DNA of 64,000 nt from NCBI GenBank assembly GCA_020634035.1, contig JACKCM010000006.1, positions 496,001-560,000 on the forward strand, written 5' to 3'. Below the pieces are notes generated by a model, which saw only the letters and a program-made list of their open reading frames with translations, made no database searches and was not told the origin of the DNA. The translations under genes were made by a program, and so were the position numbers. Every line of letters starts with the position of its first letter. Within the stretch, counting starts at the first letter, position 1. Positions 1 through 8,654 of this stretch are shown here, in pieces. Source of the stretch: Candidatus Obscuribacterales bacterium (GTDB lineage Bacteria > Cyanobacteriota > Vampirovibrionia > Obscuribacterales > Obscuribacteraceae).

Positions 1-465
1 CACTCTCTGCAACTTGTCTGCTTGATACAATGTCCGCCCCACCAGACTGTTATAGGTAGCGGGAGGCCACCCCTGACCAATCGCCAGCGCGGTTATTTTG
101 TCACTGTCTGCGGTATTGCTTTTGATGTTCATACCCTCCGGGACTTTGGTGACGATGGTAAAAACCTGAACCGCCACATTGCCCTCTATAAGCCTCGGAA
201 CATCAACATGACCCCTGTCATTGCGGACTAGCAGGTCCCTGTTCCATAACAGAGAATCAGCGTGCAAATCCACGATAGTTAGTTTTTTGTGCAGAGCCAG
301 AGCGCGAGCAGATGTGCTTTTCTTCGTCCCAGATATTCTGTTGAAGTTCTCGTCAACTTTGCGACTTAAAATGCTACCGCCGATAGCTATGACGAAAGCA
401 ACTCCGAGGAACCCAACGAGCACCAGAACCGCAACTACTCTCAAGGAGAACTTCTTATCTTTCAT
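1..465 (-). CDS. Membrane dipeptidase, peptidase M19 family (3' part beyond window)
   Basis: The reverse strand from an ATG at 465 encodes a basic N-terminus, one hydrophobic segment (about residues 8-28, rich in V, L, F and I) and then a VDLHADSL motif. That motif matches the HxD zinc-ligand region at the start of renal dipeptidase/M19 enzymes, which hydrolyse dipeptides at the outer face of the membrane. The following stretch, HVDVPRLIEGNVAVQVF, is also typical of the family. The start overlaps the end of the upstream HDAC-like gene by 11 bases (ATGA-type overlap), so the two are probably translationally coupled. The gene runs off the left edge, so the remaining metal ligands cannot be checked. 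Confidence 0.82.
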   Translation of the reverse strand, partial: MKDKKFSLRVVAVLVLVGFLGVAFVIAIGGSILSRKVDENFNRISGTKKSTSARALALHKKLTIVDLHADSLLWNRDLLVRNDRGHVDVPRLIEGNVAVQVFTIVTKVPEGMNIKSNTADSDKITALAIGQGWPPATYNSLVGRTLYQADKLQRV

Positions 466-1561
466 CCGCTCTTATATTTTTGCCGTCGAACTTTCGCAGT
501 ATCGCACAAATGGAATCAGCCTGGGCAGAGGCAGAGTCTTTGCTATACCCACCCGCTAGAACCATGGCGATAGGAATATCATATTTTCTGGCCGTACTGA
601 CCACAAAGAGATCACGCTCTACCAGTTGCTCTGGACTGACCCGCATATTCGACAGAGGATCGCTCTCCAGCACGTCAGCCCCGGCATTATAAAAAATGAT
701 ATCCGGCTTTACTTCTTCGATTACCGGAGGCAGCTTCTCTTTCAATACTTTCAGATAATAGTTCCCGGGAACTCCCTTCTCGAATGGGACAGAAAAATCT
801 TCAGCCACTTTAGGATACGGGTAGATAGAATCGTCGAAAAAATCAAGCACATAGGTGTCGGTCTGCCCGGCAGACACATTGGCGAATCCGTTGCCCTGAT
901 GAGCGTCGGTGTCGACTATCAAGGCTTTCCTTATCAAGCCCTCATTGCGGAGAGTCGCTATCGAAGCAGGTACATCACAGTAGACACAGAAGCCCCCACC
1001 GCAATCATGATCGGCATGATGATAGCCGCCACCGATATTGATGGCAAGTCCGCTATTTAATGCGGTTCGCCCTGCCAAAAGCGTTCCGCCGGCGCCATAG
1101 CGCATTCCTCTTAAAATTCGCCAATCCAGAATCTGAGGCGGTATCACCGAAGCCACCGGGATTTCTAAAATCTCTGCCACGGTCCGGCTGTCTTTCAAAG
1201 AGCCTAGATACTTTTGAGAGTGAACCAACTTTAGAGTAGATGCCGGCATTTCTTCCGGGCAAAAGAAATCATCCGGCTTTCTGAGACCTTTGTGGATAAT
1301 CGCTTCTTTTATCTTTCTATATTTGCAGCCATCGAAAGGATGCAGACGCTCCATTCCAAAAGCCGTGATGTTGTATCGAGGGCTATAAACCAGAGCAACT
1401 TTTGTGCCACCACTCTGCTCTAGACTCTGCTCCTGTTTGGTGTAAGAGAACTCTTCCCACAGAACAATCCCGGCAAAAACAAAAATGACAAAGCCGAAGA
1501 TCGCGAAAGCAGGCTTCAGATACCTATGTAGACACCTATGCAACTTCCCAGGCAGTGTCAC
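455..1561 (-). CDS. Membrane-anchored histone deacetylase superfamily protein
   Basis: A 368-residue protein with a GTG start. Residues about 16-35 form one hydrophobic segment, predicting an N-terminal anchor with the enzyme domain outside. The domain has the HDAC/acetylpolyamine amidohydrolase signatures: the His pair and Asp in GGGYHHADHD (about 178-186), the metal-binding DTDAHQGNG (about 217-225), and the C-terminal NAGADVLESDPLSNM with the third metal ligand. The family removes acyl groups from lysines, polyamines or related amides in a zinc-dependent way; the substrate here is unknown. The GTG start overlaps the TGA of the upstream S1-like gene, and its own end overlaps the M19 peptidase start, giving a tightly coupled trio. 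A membrane-anchored HDAC fold next to a dipeptidase suggests hydrolysis of extracytoplasmic amide substrates (inference). Confidence 0.85.
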   Translation of the reverse strand: MTLPGKLHRCLHRYLKPAFAIFGFVIFVFAGIVLWEEFSYTKQEQSLEQSGGTKVALVYSPRYNITAFGMERLHPFDGCKYRKIKEAIIHKGLRKPDDFFCPEEMPASTLKLVHSQKYLGSLKDSRTVAEILEIPVASVIPPQILDWRILRGMRYGAGGTLLAGRTALNSGLAINIGGGYHHADHDCGGGFCVYCDVPASIATLRNEGLIRKALIVDTDAHQGNGFANVSAGQTDTYVLDFFDDSIYPYPKVAEDFSVPFEKGVPGNYYLKVLKEKLPPVIEEVKPDIIFYNAGADVLESDPLSNMRVSPEQLVERDLFVVSTARKYDIPIAMVLAGGYSKDSASAQADSICAILRKFDGKNIRADER

Positions 1562-2268
1562 TGCGAGTCATCGCCCCGGGGATTCAAATGAAGCAATCTA
1601 TCTGATAACAGCAGACGCTTCTTGTCCATACAGACAAACTGAGCCTTTACCTCGTTGCCGATTTCGAATTTATTCTCAGAGGGTAAAAACCCGTGCAGCT
1701 TGTCTTTTACAACGACCACAGTATAGCCATCCGGCCCGCGGCCAACGATGCGGCAGATCAAAACCTGACCGGGCTTATAGGGAGAAGTAGAATAAGACGA
1801 GGAGCCGTCTTCGAGTTCACTATCTTCACTGATCTCACTGCTCTGATGGAGTTGAACCGGTCCTTGTTCGATACTAGCCGGACGCTTGGGTTGGATTTGA
1901 CTAACTTTTCCGGCAGCACCGGCGGTAAATCTCTCGGAGAGCAAAACTCGATTCTTGTCCATACAGACAAACTGAGCCAAAACCTCTTTGCCAGGTTCGT
2001 GCATGTTCTCGGAGGGTAAAAATCCCGGCTGATTATCTTTGGGAACGATAACCTTATAGCCGCCCGGCTCGTGGCCAAGGATGCGACAGATTACATTCTG
2101 ACCAGGCTTATAGGGTGAAGCAGAGTAGGACGAAAAGCCATCTACGAAATCACTATTGGCATTGATCTCACTGCTTTGCCGACGCCGTCCCGGTCCCTTT
2201 TTGATACTAGCCGGACGTTTGAAAGGGACGACATTGTCCCCTGAAGAACCAGAGTCATTTTCGGACAT
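1558..2268 (-). CDS. Tandem S1-like RNA-binding domain protein
   Basis: About 236 residues from an ATG at 2268 (protein start MSENDSGSSG). It contains two copies of a roughly 95-residue unit. Each unit has a polar linker beginning RPASI, then YKPGQ...CRI, a GGY/DGY turn, GFLPSEN, a Gly followed by EV.AQFVCMDK, and LLS. This pattern resembles the S1 oligonucleotide-binding fold (GFLP near strand 3, final LLS). The two copies are clearly similar, indicating a recent internal duplication. The reading frame stays open upstream of 2268 and could start at 2310, but a start near 2616 would overlap the divergent kinase gene. The gene is the first of a coupled trio with the HDAC-like protein and M19 peptidase. 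A specific RNA target is not evident. Confidence 0.7.
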   Translation of the reverse strand: MSENDSGSSGDNVVPFKRPASIKKGPGRRRQSSEINANSDFVDGFSSYSASPYKPGQNVICRILGHEPGGYKVIVPKDNQPGFLPSENMHEPGKEVLAQFVCMDKNRVLLSERFTAGAAGKVSQIQPKRPASIEQGPVQLHQSSEISEDSELEDGSSSYSTSPYKPGQVLICRIVGRGPDGYTVVVVKDKLHGFLPSENKFEIGNEVKAQFVCMDKKRLLLSDRLLHLNPRGDDSQ

Positions 2269-2507
2269 ATCGATATCTCGCAATATAGCAGCCTCTGACC
2301 ATTTTATCATCTGCCGATCGCAAGCTCTGTGGGCTTGCCGGACCAAGAACCATGAAGCGGTGTAACGCAAGAAGAGAAAACCCAGAGAACCAAGCCCGCT
2401 CTTGACTACCGGTCGAGCAGCCTCAATAGACAACCTTAAATCCCCGTCGATAGTTGCTGGGATACCGAATTGCCACAATTCCGGTGTTATACTCCTGCCT
2501 ATATTAA

Positions 2508-2524
2508 AGTGCATCGAATGCACT
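2508..2524. promoter_or_regulatory. Perfect inverted repeat upstream of the first kinase
   Basis: AGTGCAT and ATGCACT are perfect inverted arms separated by CGA, 15 bases before the GGAGAG ribosome-binding site of the kinase at 2552. It may be an operator for a dimeric repressor or a small hairpin in the 5' untranslated region. No regulator is identified. Confidence 0.35.
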
Positions 2525-2551
2525 GTCCGAACGCCCCGTGGAGAGCCGATC

Positions 2552-3580
2552 ATGGAAGACAACCGAGCCGCCGCAGTAGAGCTGACCGCTCCCAGCAACA
2601 ACATGACCCCGAACACATCCGCCGTTCAGACCAGAAAGAAATGCAGTCTCAAAGTCGACTGTGTCATTGACGACCGCTACAAACTGCTGGCTGAGGTCGG
2701 CTACGGCGGTATGGGCATGGTTTTTCGAGCACTCGATACCCAGACCGGTGACCTGAAAGCGGTTAAGGTAATGCACAACCATCTTCAGGATAACGAGACC
2801 AATATCAAGCGTTTCGAGCGCGAAGCAGAAGTGGCGCTGGATCTGGACCACGAAAACATCATCTCGGTCTGTCGCTTCGGTCTTACTGAAAAGCACGAGC
2901 CCTTCATCATCATGGAGTTCCTCAAAGGAGAGAGCCTGGATGAACTTATTCAACACTCGGGCGTGGTACCGGTCGACCTTTTCTATCATCTGTTCCTCCA
3001 GATCTGTCGCGGGCTGAGCTACTCCCACTCCAAAGGGGTGGTACACCGTGATATCAAACCGAGCAATATCATGATCGTAGACGGAGACGACGGCACCGAG
3101 CTGGTTAAAATCGTCGACTTCGGCATCGCCCGGGTCTGCAGCAAGACCGGGGTGGTCTGCCCAACCACCTCTAATATGCTCAAAGCGCTCTGCAAAACCA
3201 GCGCCGGCCTCACCGATGAGCAAAAGGACGAGTTGCAGCGTCTGACCCAGCCAGGAGAGATCTTCGGAAGCCCGCTCTATATGAGCCCCGAACAGTGCCA
3301 GGGAGAAGAAGCCGATTGCCGCTCAGAAGTTTATTCTCTCGGCTGTATGATGTTCGAGGCCCTTACAGGCAAACCGCCTCTCAAAGGTAGCAACGCCATG
3401 GACACGCTCATTCTGCGCATCAACGAAGACGCGCCATTGATCAACACAGTCGATCCTGAATTGAGATTTCCAGAGGCGCTGGAGAAAGTGGTGGCAAAAG
3501 CGCTAGCCAGATATCCGGATCAGCGCTATCAAGAAGTGCATGAGTTGACAGCAGCCCTGGAAGAGGCGATGGCGAGCTAG
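2552..3580 (+). CDS. Soluble serine/threonine protein kinase (Hanks type)
   Basis: The start at 2552 is chosen because GGAGAG lies six bases upstream; the open frame extends further upstream without a better start. The 342-residue protein is an almost bare kinase domain: glycine-rich loop GYGGMGMV (50-57), catalytic Lys in KAVKV (K72), HRDIKPSN (D167), DFG (D189) and the SPEQ substrate loop near 245-248. All catalytic residues are present and it is an RD kinase. Between DFG and the GEIFGSP segment lies an extended activation loop of about 40 residues with three cysteines (about 196, 203 and 214), longer than in the second kinase. There is no membrane segment. It is followed on the same strand by a larger paralogue, suggesting a linked signalling pair. 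Substrates are unknown. Confidence 0.9.
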   Translation: MEDNRAAAVELTAPSNNMTPNTSAVQTRKKCSLKVDCVIDDRYKLLAEVGYGGMGMVFRALDTQTGDLKAVKVMHNHLQDNETNIKRFEREAEVALDLDHENIISVCRFGLTEKHEPFIIMEFLKGESLDELIQHSGVVPVDLFYHLFLQICRGLSYSHSKGVVHRDIKPSNIMIVDGDDGTELVKIVDFGIARVCSKTGVVCPTTSNMLKALCKTSAGLTDEQKDELQRLTQPGEIFGSPLYMSPEQCQGEEADCRSEVYSLGCMMFEALTGKPPLKGSNAMDTLILRINEDAPLINTVDPELRFPEALEKVVAKALARYPDQRYQEVHELTAALEEAMAS

Positions 3581-3734
3581 CTCTTGCATCTATACTGAAG
3601 CCGATTCAATTTGAAGCCGAGCGAATCTATCGAAAAGTAACGATAGATCGCTATCGAGCGACCGGAGTAGAAGACTGCGGGCATAAAGTCTACCGGGGTT
3701 AATCTTTCCAATTGAATAAAGCAAGGCTCAAGAC

Positions 3735-6047
3735 ATGGACAGTACAAGTCTCAGGGAACAAGAGCTCAAGCTTAGAGTCGGGGGTCGCATCCCGACCGGC
3801 TCTCAGCATGCAGAAGCTCAGGGTAGCACTGACTCGCCACATGGTGAATTGCAGCCTCTGATACCGGATCTAGGAGATCAATATGAGATCTTAGAGAAAG
3901 TCGGCGCGGGCGGCATGGGCACAGTCTATAAAGTTCAGGACCGGGTAAACGGAGACACCTTTGCCGTAAAGGTCTTGAACCGAGAAGTGTCGAAGGACGC
4001 AACCGCCGTCAAACGGTTCGAACAAGAGGTGGCGTCGGCATCGAAGCTGACCCACGGCAATCTGGTCTCGGTCTATAAACACGGCAACACCAAAGAGGGT
4101 ACACCGTATCTGGTGATGGATTATTACGATGGTGATAATCTATCGAGGGTGCTCGAAGAGAAGAGCAAGCTAAAGCCGGAAGAAGCGCTTGATTTATTTA
4201 TTCAGCTTGGTGGCGCCATCTCCCATGCCCATAAAAAAGGTGTGGTGCACCGCGATATCAAACCGACCAATGTGATTATATCGAGAAGCGAAGACGGTAT
4301 CGAGATCCCGAGAGTGGTAGATTTTGGCATCGCCAAAGTTCTGCCCTCTTCTAATAGAGAGACGCTAAATTTCACCGAGACCGGAGAGGTCTTCGGCAGC
4401 CCTGAATACATGAGCCCTGAGCAGTGCCTGGGCTTCAATCTGGATCACAAATCAGATATCTATTCTTTCGGCTGTCTGATGTACGAGACTCTCACCGGCG
4501 CGCCACCCTTTGCCGGGCAGAATCCTATTCAACTGGTGGTCAAACACATCAACGAAGATGTGGAAGAATTTCCTGCCGATATAAAGAAAGCGAAGATGGC
4601 AAAAGAGCTAGAGTCTATTGTGCTCAAGTGTCTTGAGAAAGAGCCCGAGAACCGCTTCCAATCTATGGATGAGCTGGTACAGACTCTGGAGCTTCTGCAA
4701 GATGGCAAAGCCATTCCTAAGTTTTCGATCTCAAAAAAATCCAGGCCCACCCTCACCAACGCCCAGGCATATGGCGGCTTTATGCTGCTTATATTCGGGC
4801 TGTTTGCTCTGCAGGGCTTCATCTATACGTATTACAGAGCGGTCTCAGAATACAGCGCTACTTTCATTCTCGGCGCACTTCTGACCGTAGGCGCCTATGT
4901 ATTTGGATCGCTCACCTTCGGCAACGAAAAGTATCTGAAGTTCTGGCATGACAAAGCAATGAAAGACTGGTGGAAGCAGTGTTTCTGTCTATCCACCACC
5001 GTATTTCTCTCAATCGTCGGAGCCACCGCACTGCTCACCGGCATGACTCCACTATGCGACGTCAACTATCTAGATTGGCAAAACATAAACACCATAATCA
5101 GTATCACTCGATGGACAGCGATTGTCTCTGCCCTTTCCATGGTGGCATCCGGGGTCGGCAGTCTTGTCCTCAGCTTCGACAAGAAGCTCAGTTGGAAAGG
5201 CTTCTTTGCTCAGCACTCCGGACTACTTGCAGGAATTTACTTACTTTGTCTGATGGCGGCACCCAATCTTGCCGCCAGGCTACCGGTTTATTTAGGAGAG
5301 CACTCTGCTGCTCCTATAGCAAGCTTTCTCTATGACAAAGCCACCTGGATGGACAAGACCTACACCAGGCCACTAGAGCATCTGTGCGAGCAAGCCATAG
5401 AGAAAGAGAACTATGACCGCGCCCTGGTCTATGTAAACAAGCTGCTCGCCATCGAGCCTCACAACGCTTATTGGTACGAAAGGCGCGCCAAAATCTATAA
5501 TGCCATGGGCAATACCATGCTGGCTCTCGCCGACAACGAACAGGCCCAGGCCCTTCGTCCCCTTGAACTTCGCTTCATAGACGATAGAGTAAAGCTCTTT
5601 ATCAAAGCAGATCAACCGATGCGAGCCATGTCGTCCATAGACCGGGCGCTCTACAATGACCCGGGCTCTCAACACTTCTCTTCATTGAAAGCGGCTCTTT
5701 ATGCCAGAATGGGAAGGTTTGAAGACGCCATAGCCGCTCTCGAGCAAATCTCTCAGACCAAAGATAATAAAAATCCGTTTTTGCATCTACAGAAAGCGGA
5801 GTACTATCGCATGATGGGGGCACGCAGGGCAGCTTATCTAGAATATAGAAACGCTCTATTCTCTTCTCAAGTATGGTGGCACGACACCGAGCTTATGCCT
5901 CTGGTGCGCGCCTATGCCCACAAGCATCTCAATGAGATCAAACTCTCACGAGAAGAGCTGAAGCTAGCTAAAGAAGCCGGTCTGGACAAATCTGAACTAA
6001 ACGAGAAAGTCTTTACCGACTTCTCTGAAATCAATCTAGAGTGGTAG
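3735..6047 (+). CDS. Serine/threonine kinase with membrane segments and C-terminal TPRs
   Basis: 770 residues. The kinase domain spans about 50-320: GAGGMGTV (57-64), catalytic K79, HRDIKPTN (D174), DFG (D196), and SPEYMSPEQ near 222-230. It is complete. A hydrophobic region of about four or five membrane segments follows (about 346-520), then a TPR-rich C-terminus (about 545-750) with typical units such as YDRALVYVNKLLAIEP. The kinase therefore faces the cytosol; the side on which the TPRs lie depends on the exact number of membrane segments. It is paralogous to the preceding soluble kinase but has a short activation loop. Kinase-membrane-TPR fusions are common in bacteria with many eukaryote-like kinases. 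The sensed signal is unknown. Confidence 0.9.
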   Translation: MDSTSLREQELKLRVGGRIPTGSQHAEAQGSTDSPHGELQPLIPDLGDQYEILEKVGAGGMGTVYKVQDRVNGDTFAVKVLNREVSKDATAVKRFEQEVASASKLTHGNLVSVYKHGNTKEGTPYLVMDYYDGDNLSRVLEEKSKLKPEEALDLFIQLGGAISHAHKKGVVHRDIKPTNVIISRSEDGIEIPRVVDFGIAKVLPSSNRETLNFTETGEVFGSPEYMSPEQCLGFNLDHKSDIYSFGCLMYETLTGAPPFAGQNPIQLVVKHINEDVEEFPADIKKAKMAKELESIVLKCLEKEPENRFQSMDELVQTLELLQDGKAIPKFSISKKSRPTLTNAQAYGGFMLLIFGLFALQGFIYTYYRAVSEYSATFILGALLTVGAYVFGSLTFGNEKYLKFWHDKAMKDWWKQCFCLSTTVFLSIVGATALLTGMTPLCDVNYLDWQNINTIISITRWTAIVSALSMVASGVGSLVLSFDKKLSWKGFFAQHSGLLAGIYLLCLMAAPNLAARLPVYLGEHSAAPIASFLYDKATWMDKTYTRPLEHLCEQAIEKENYDRALVYVNKLLAIEPHNAYWYERRAKIYNAMGNTMLALADNEQAQALRPLELRFIDDRVKLFIKADQPMRAMSSIDRALYNDPGSQHFSSLKAALYARMGRFEDAIAALEQISQTKDNKNPFLHLQKAEYYRMMGARRAAYLEYRNALFSSQVWWHDTELMPLVRAYAHKHLNEIKLSREELKLAKEAGLDKSELNEKVFTDFSEINLEW

Positions 6048-6049
6048 CG

Positions 6050-6064
6050 CTTTGCTCCGCAAAG
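6050..6064. other. Short hairpin between convergent genes
   Basis: CTTTGC and GCAAAG pair around a TCC loop, between the end of the TPR kinase and the end of the aldo/keto reductase gene. No T-run follows in either direction, so termination activity is doubtful. Confidence 0.3.
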
Positions 6065-6065
6065 A

Positions 6066-6911
6066 CTAGAGAACGATACTCTCTATGCGCTCAATATCGT
6101 CAGCGCTGAGGTCGAACTTGACACAGTCCAGATCCTGCTTCATATGCTCTTTTCGCGTTGTTCCAGTAAGCGGCAACATGCCTATCTGGGTACAGAAACG
6201 GAAAATCACCTGGGGCACGGTTGCACCATGCTTATCGGCAAGCTCGCGCACAAAGTGATGATCGATTGCTTGCGGATTGGCAGTTAGCAAAGAGAAGCCC
6301 TGATAAATGATGCCTTCTCTAGTACAGATATCGCGCACCGGCTTGTCCCAGCCGTTGACAGCAAAACAACGATTCTGCACAAAGGCTGGTTTCTTAGAGG
6401 CATGCTTCAATAGAAGCTCTAGTTGTTCTGCCGAGACGTTGCTGACACCGATGCTTCGGGTCTTGCCTTCTGCCAGCAACTCTTCCATTGTCGACCAGAC
6501 AGCAAGGTCATAAGGGGTCAGACCGATGCGCATCTCCGGTCCATGCAGAACATAAGAGTCCACATAGTCTGTACGCAAATGCTTGAGGGAGCTCTCCATA
6601 GACTGCCTCACTTGAGTAGCGGCATCGGCGGACGCATCATAGGGTGCATTGTCGGCGCCTCCCTGTCCACCAAGAGAAGTAAACTTGGTTTGAAGGAAGA
6701 GCATATCGCGCTCGATACCTTTCTCTTTCAAGAAATATAGCGCATCGCCAACTTTCTCTTCGTTATAATGAATGATCTGGTTGGCGGTATCGATGGCGGT
6801 GAATCCGGTCTCTACCGCCAGACGCACCAGGTCAGTGGTGGCATCTTTTTTCCAGGCGGTGCCGTACATTAAATCGGGAGCCTTCACATCGTTGTAAGTA
6901 GTAAGAGACAT
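6066..6911 (-). CDS. Aldo/keto reductase
   Basis: 281 residues, the usual length for a single-domain NADPH-dependent aldo/keto reductase. The catalytic tetrad can be placed as D41 (AIDTA), Y49 (IIHYNEE), K76 (LQTKF) and H123 (YVLHGP). The spacing between Asp and Tyr is slightly longer than the common form. GVSNVS, a family signature, follows in the middle of the barrel, and the C-terminal PLTGTTRKEHMKQDL matches the NADPH phosphate-binding segment. It is cytosolic and probably reduces small aldehydes or ketones; the substrate cannot be read from sequence. It converges on the TPR kinase and is monocistronic. Confidence 0.9.
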   Translation of the reverse strand: MSLTTYNDVKAPDLMYGTAWKKDATTDLVRLAVETGFTAIDTANQIIHYNEEKVGDALYFLKEKGIERDMLFLQTKFTSLGGQGGADNAPYDASADAATQVRQSMESSLKHLRTDYVDSYVLHGPEMRIGLTPYDLAVWSTMEELLAEGKTRSIGVSNVSAEQLELLLKHASKKPAFVQNRCFAVNGWDKPVRDICTREGIIYQGFSLLTANPQAIDHHFVRELADKHGATVPQVIFRFCTQIGMLPLTGTTRKEHMKQDLDCVKFDLSADDIERIESIVL

Positions 6912-6977
6912 TTTTCTCTCCAGCCGTTGTTTGCTTTAATCCGATGATTTTACCATCTTGAATTGCATGCCCTAAAA

Positions 6978-8150
6978 TTACCGATCTAATAGCAACTGTA
7001 AAAATGGCACCAGACCAATGGCTTCAATACTCTGCGAAATTTTGAAACTCTCTTCGATAGGACAAACAACGAATTGCCGGTCTGCTTGTATGTCTTCACA
7101 GGCGATATGAAAGCCCTTGTCCACTTTCGCCGTCAAGCTGCGCTTTATCTCTATTGCCCATAACCCATTTTTACCGGGCAATTCTAGGACAAGATCTATT
7201 TCGGCACCGGCAGAAGTCCTGTAAAAGCTAGCTTTGGTACCCTCGGGAGCAATACTGAGAATATTTTCTATGACAAAACCTTCCCAGCTAAACCCGACCA
7301 CAGGATGACCAGAGAGTTCGTTATAGTCGACAATTCCAAGCAAAGCGTGCAGCAAACCGGAATCACGAACATAGACTTTTGGAGAGCGTACTAGTCGTTT
7401 GTTTATGTTCTTGTGAAATGGTTTCAACCTTCTAACCAGAAGCAAGTCGGCAAGAAGATCTATGTAACTTGTGACGGTCGGAGCACTAACAGAAAGACCG
7501 GCTGCCAGCCGGGAAGCATTTAGCAATGAGCCCTGTCCATTAGCAAGCATTGTCCAGAAGCGCTCCAGGGTTTCCGACGGTACTCGTGGTCCGAACTGCG
7601 GAACGTCTCGCTCCAGGTATGTTCTAATAAAACTTCTGCGCAAACGGCTGCTATCTCTATCGCTTTTAGCCAACAGACTATCCGGGAAGCCTCCTCTTAT
7701 CCAGAGTGTGTCCGTCGATATCTCGGCGCTTTGAGCCTCCAGAGCATTTATAGGCTCCAAATCGACATATTCTATCCTTCCGGCGAGACTCTCTCCGGAC
7801 TGCCTGAGCAAATCGATTGAGGCGGAGCCGAGAATCAAAAATCTACCGGTCTTTTTGCCTCGGCGTCGACCTCTGTCGATTATGCCCCTTATCTCGGGGA
7901 AAAGCTCCGGCACTCTATGAATCTCGTCGAGAATGACTAGCTGATCTTCGTAGTTACGTAAAAACAGTTCAGGTTCGTTAAGCTTTGCCCGATCAGCACG
8001 GCTCTCCAGATCAAGGTAAAGGCTCTCTCTGCCATCAGCAATTTCGAGAGCAAGAGTTGTTTTGCCGACCTGCCTGGGTCCAATTATCGCTACAGCAGCC
8101 TGCCTGGCAAGTGCTTCGACAATCAAATCCTTTTTTATTCGCTCTATCAT
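6978..8150 (-). CDS. AAA-family ATPase with DUF4143-type C-terminal domain
   Basis: 390 residues. The N-terminal half is an AAA_14-type ATPase with Walker A GPRQVGKTT (24-32), Walker B LVILDEIH (71-78) and sensor-like LILGSAS. The C-terminal half has the helical and nuclease-like layout of the DUF4143 family (GFSWEGFVIEN, then a basic/acidic segment ending in EIDLVLEL and WAIEIKRS, which resembles the PD-(D/E)xK core D...ExK). Family members are common mobile or defence-associated ATPases of unsettled function. It begins 24 bases after a small CopG-like antitoxin gene on the same strand, so both probably share a transcript. Confidence 0.85.
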   Translation of the reverse strand: MIERIKKDLIVEALARQAAVAIIGPRQVGKTTLALEIADGRESLYLDLESRADRAKLNEPELFLRNYEDQLVILDEIHRVPELFPEIRGIIDRGRRRGKKTGRFLILGSASIDLLRQSGESLAGRIEYVDLEPINALEAQSAEISTDTLWIRGGFPDSLLAKSDRDSSRLRRSFIRTYLERDVPQFGPRVPSETLERFWTMLANGQGSLLNASRLAAGLSVSAPTVTSYIDLLADLLLVRRLKPFHKNINKRLVRSPKVYVRDSGLLHALLGIVDYNELSGHPVVGFSWEGFVIENILSIAPEGTKASFYRTSAGAEIDLVLELPGKNGLWAIEIKRSLTAKVDKGFHIACEDIQADRQFVVCPIEESFKISQSIEAIGLVPFLQLLLDR

Positions 8151-8174
8151 CCTTGCATTTTAAAAGTTTTGCTT

Positions 8175-8462
8175 TCAATTTGCAAGGTTACTGTCGTTGT
8201 TTTCTCGAATCATTCGAAGGTCTTCGAGAGCCTGACGATAAACGACTTGTTTGATGTATGTCTGGTAAGGAACGCCGATGGCTTGAGCCGCTTTCTTCAC
8301 CAGCTCGACCTGCTCTTGCCCCCAGCGAAAGTTGACTCTAGCTTCTATGAATTCAGAATCGGCCTGCCGTATAGCCGCTTCTGCCCTGGCACTCTGCTCT
8401 GGAGACATAACAAAGTCGCCTTTATCCTTTAGTTTGCTCTTGTTAAATCTGCCACGAGCCAT
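8175..8462 (-). CDS. CopG/BrnA-like antitoxin
   Basis: 95 residues from an ATG at 8462, chosen because GAGGAG lies six bases upstream. The N-terminus is basic (MARGRFNKSKLK). The C-terminal segment VNFRWGQEQVELVKKAAQ followed by GVPYQTYIKQVVYRQAL matches the ribbon-helix-helix-like tail of CopG-type antitoxins, where a phrase like IPYQTYI is diagnostic. No RelE/BrnT-type toxin lies next to it; the downstream neighbour is the DUF4143-type ATPase. It may be a solitary antitoxin or a repressor of the ATPase gene (inference). Confidence 0.7.
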   Translation of the reverse strand: MARGRFNKSKLKDKGDFVMSPEQSARAEAAIRQADSEFIEARVNFRWGQEQVELVKKAAQAIGVPYQTYIKQVVYRQALEDLRMIRENNDSNLAN

Positions 8463-8654
8463 TTTGTTCTCCTCTAGCTTTAGAAGCAAGAAACTAGGTT
8501 TACGCCTGACATTCACCTATAAACACAAATATCATTCGATTAGGCAACTGTCAATATATAGTACATACATAAGCCACAAGCAGTTTTGAACCAGGTAGAT
8601 TCACCATTCCATTCCTTTGGATACTGGGTGAGAATAGAACAAAGGAAGTTCGAA

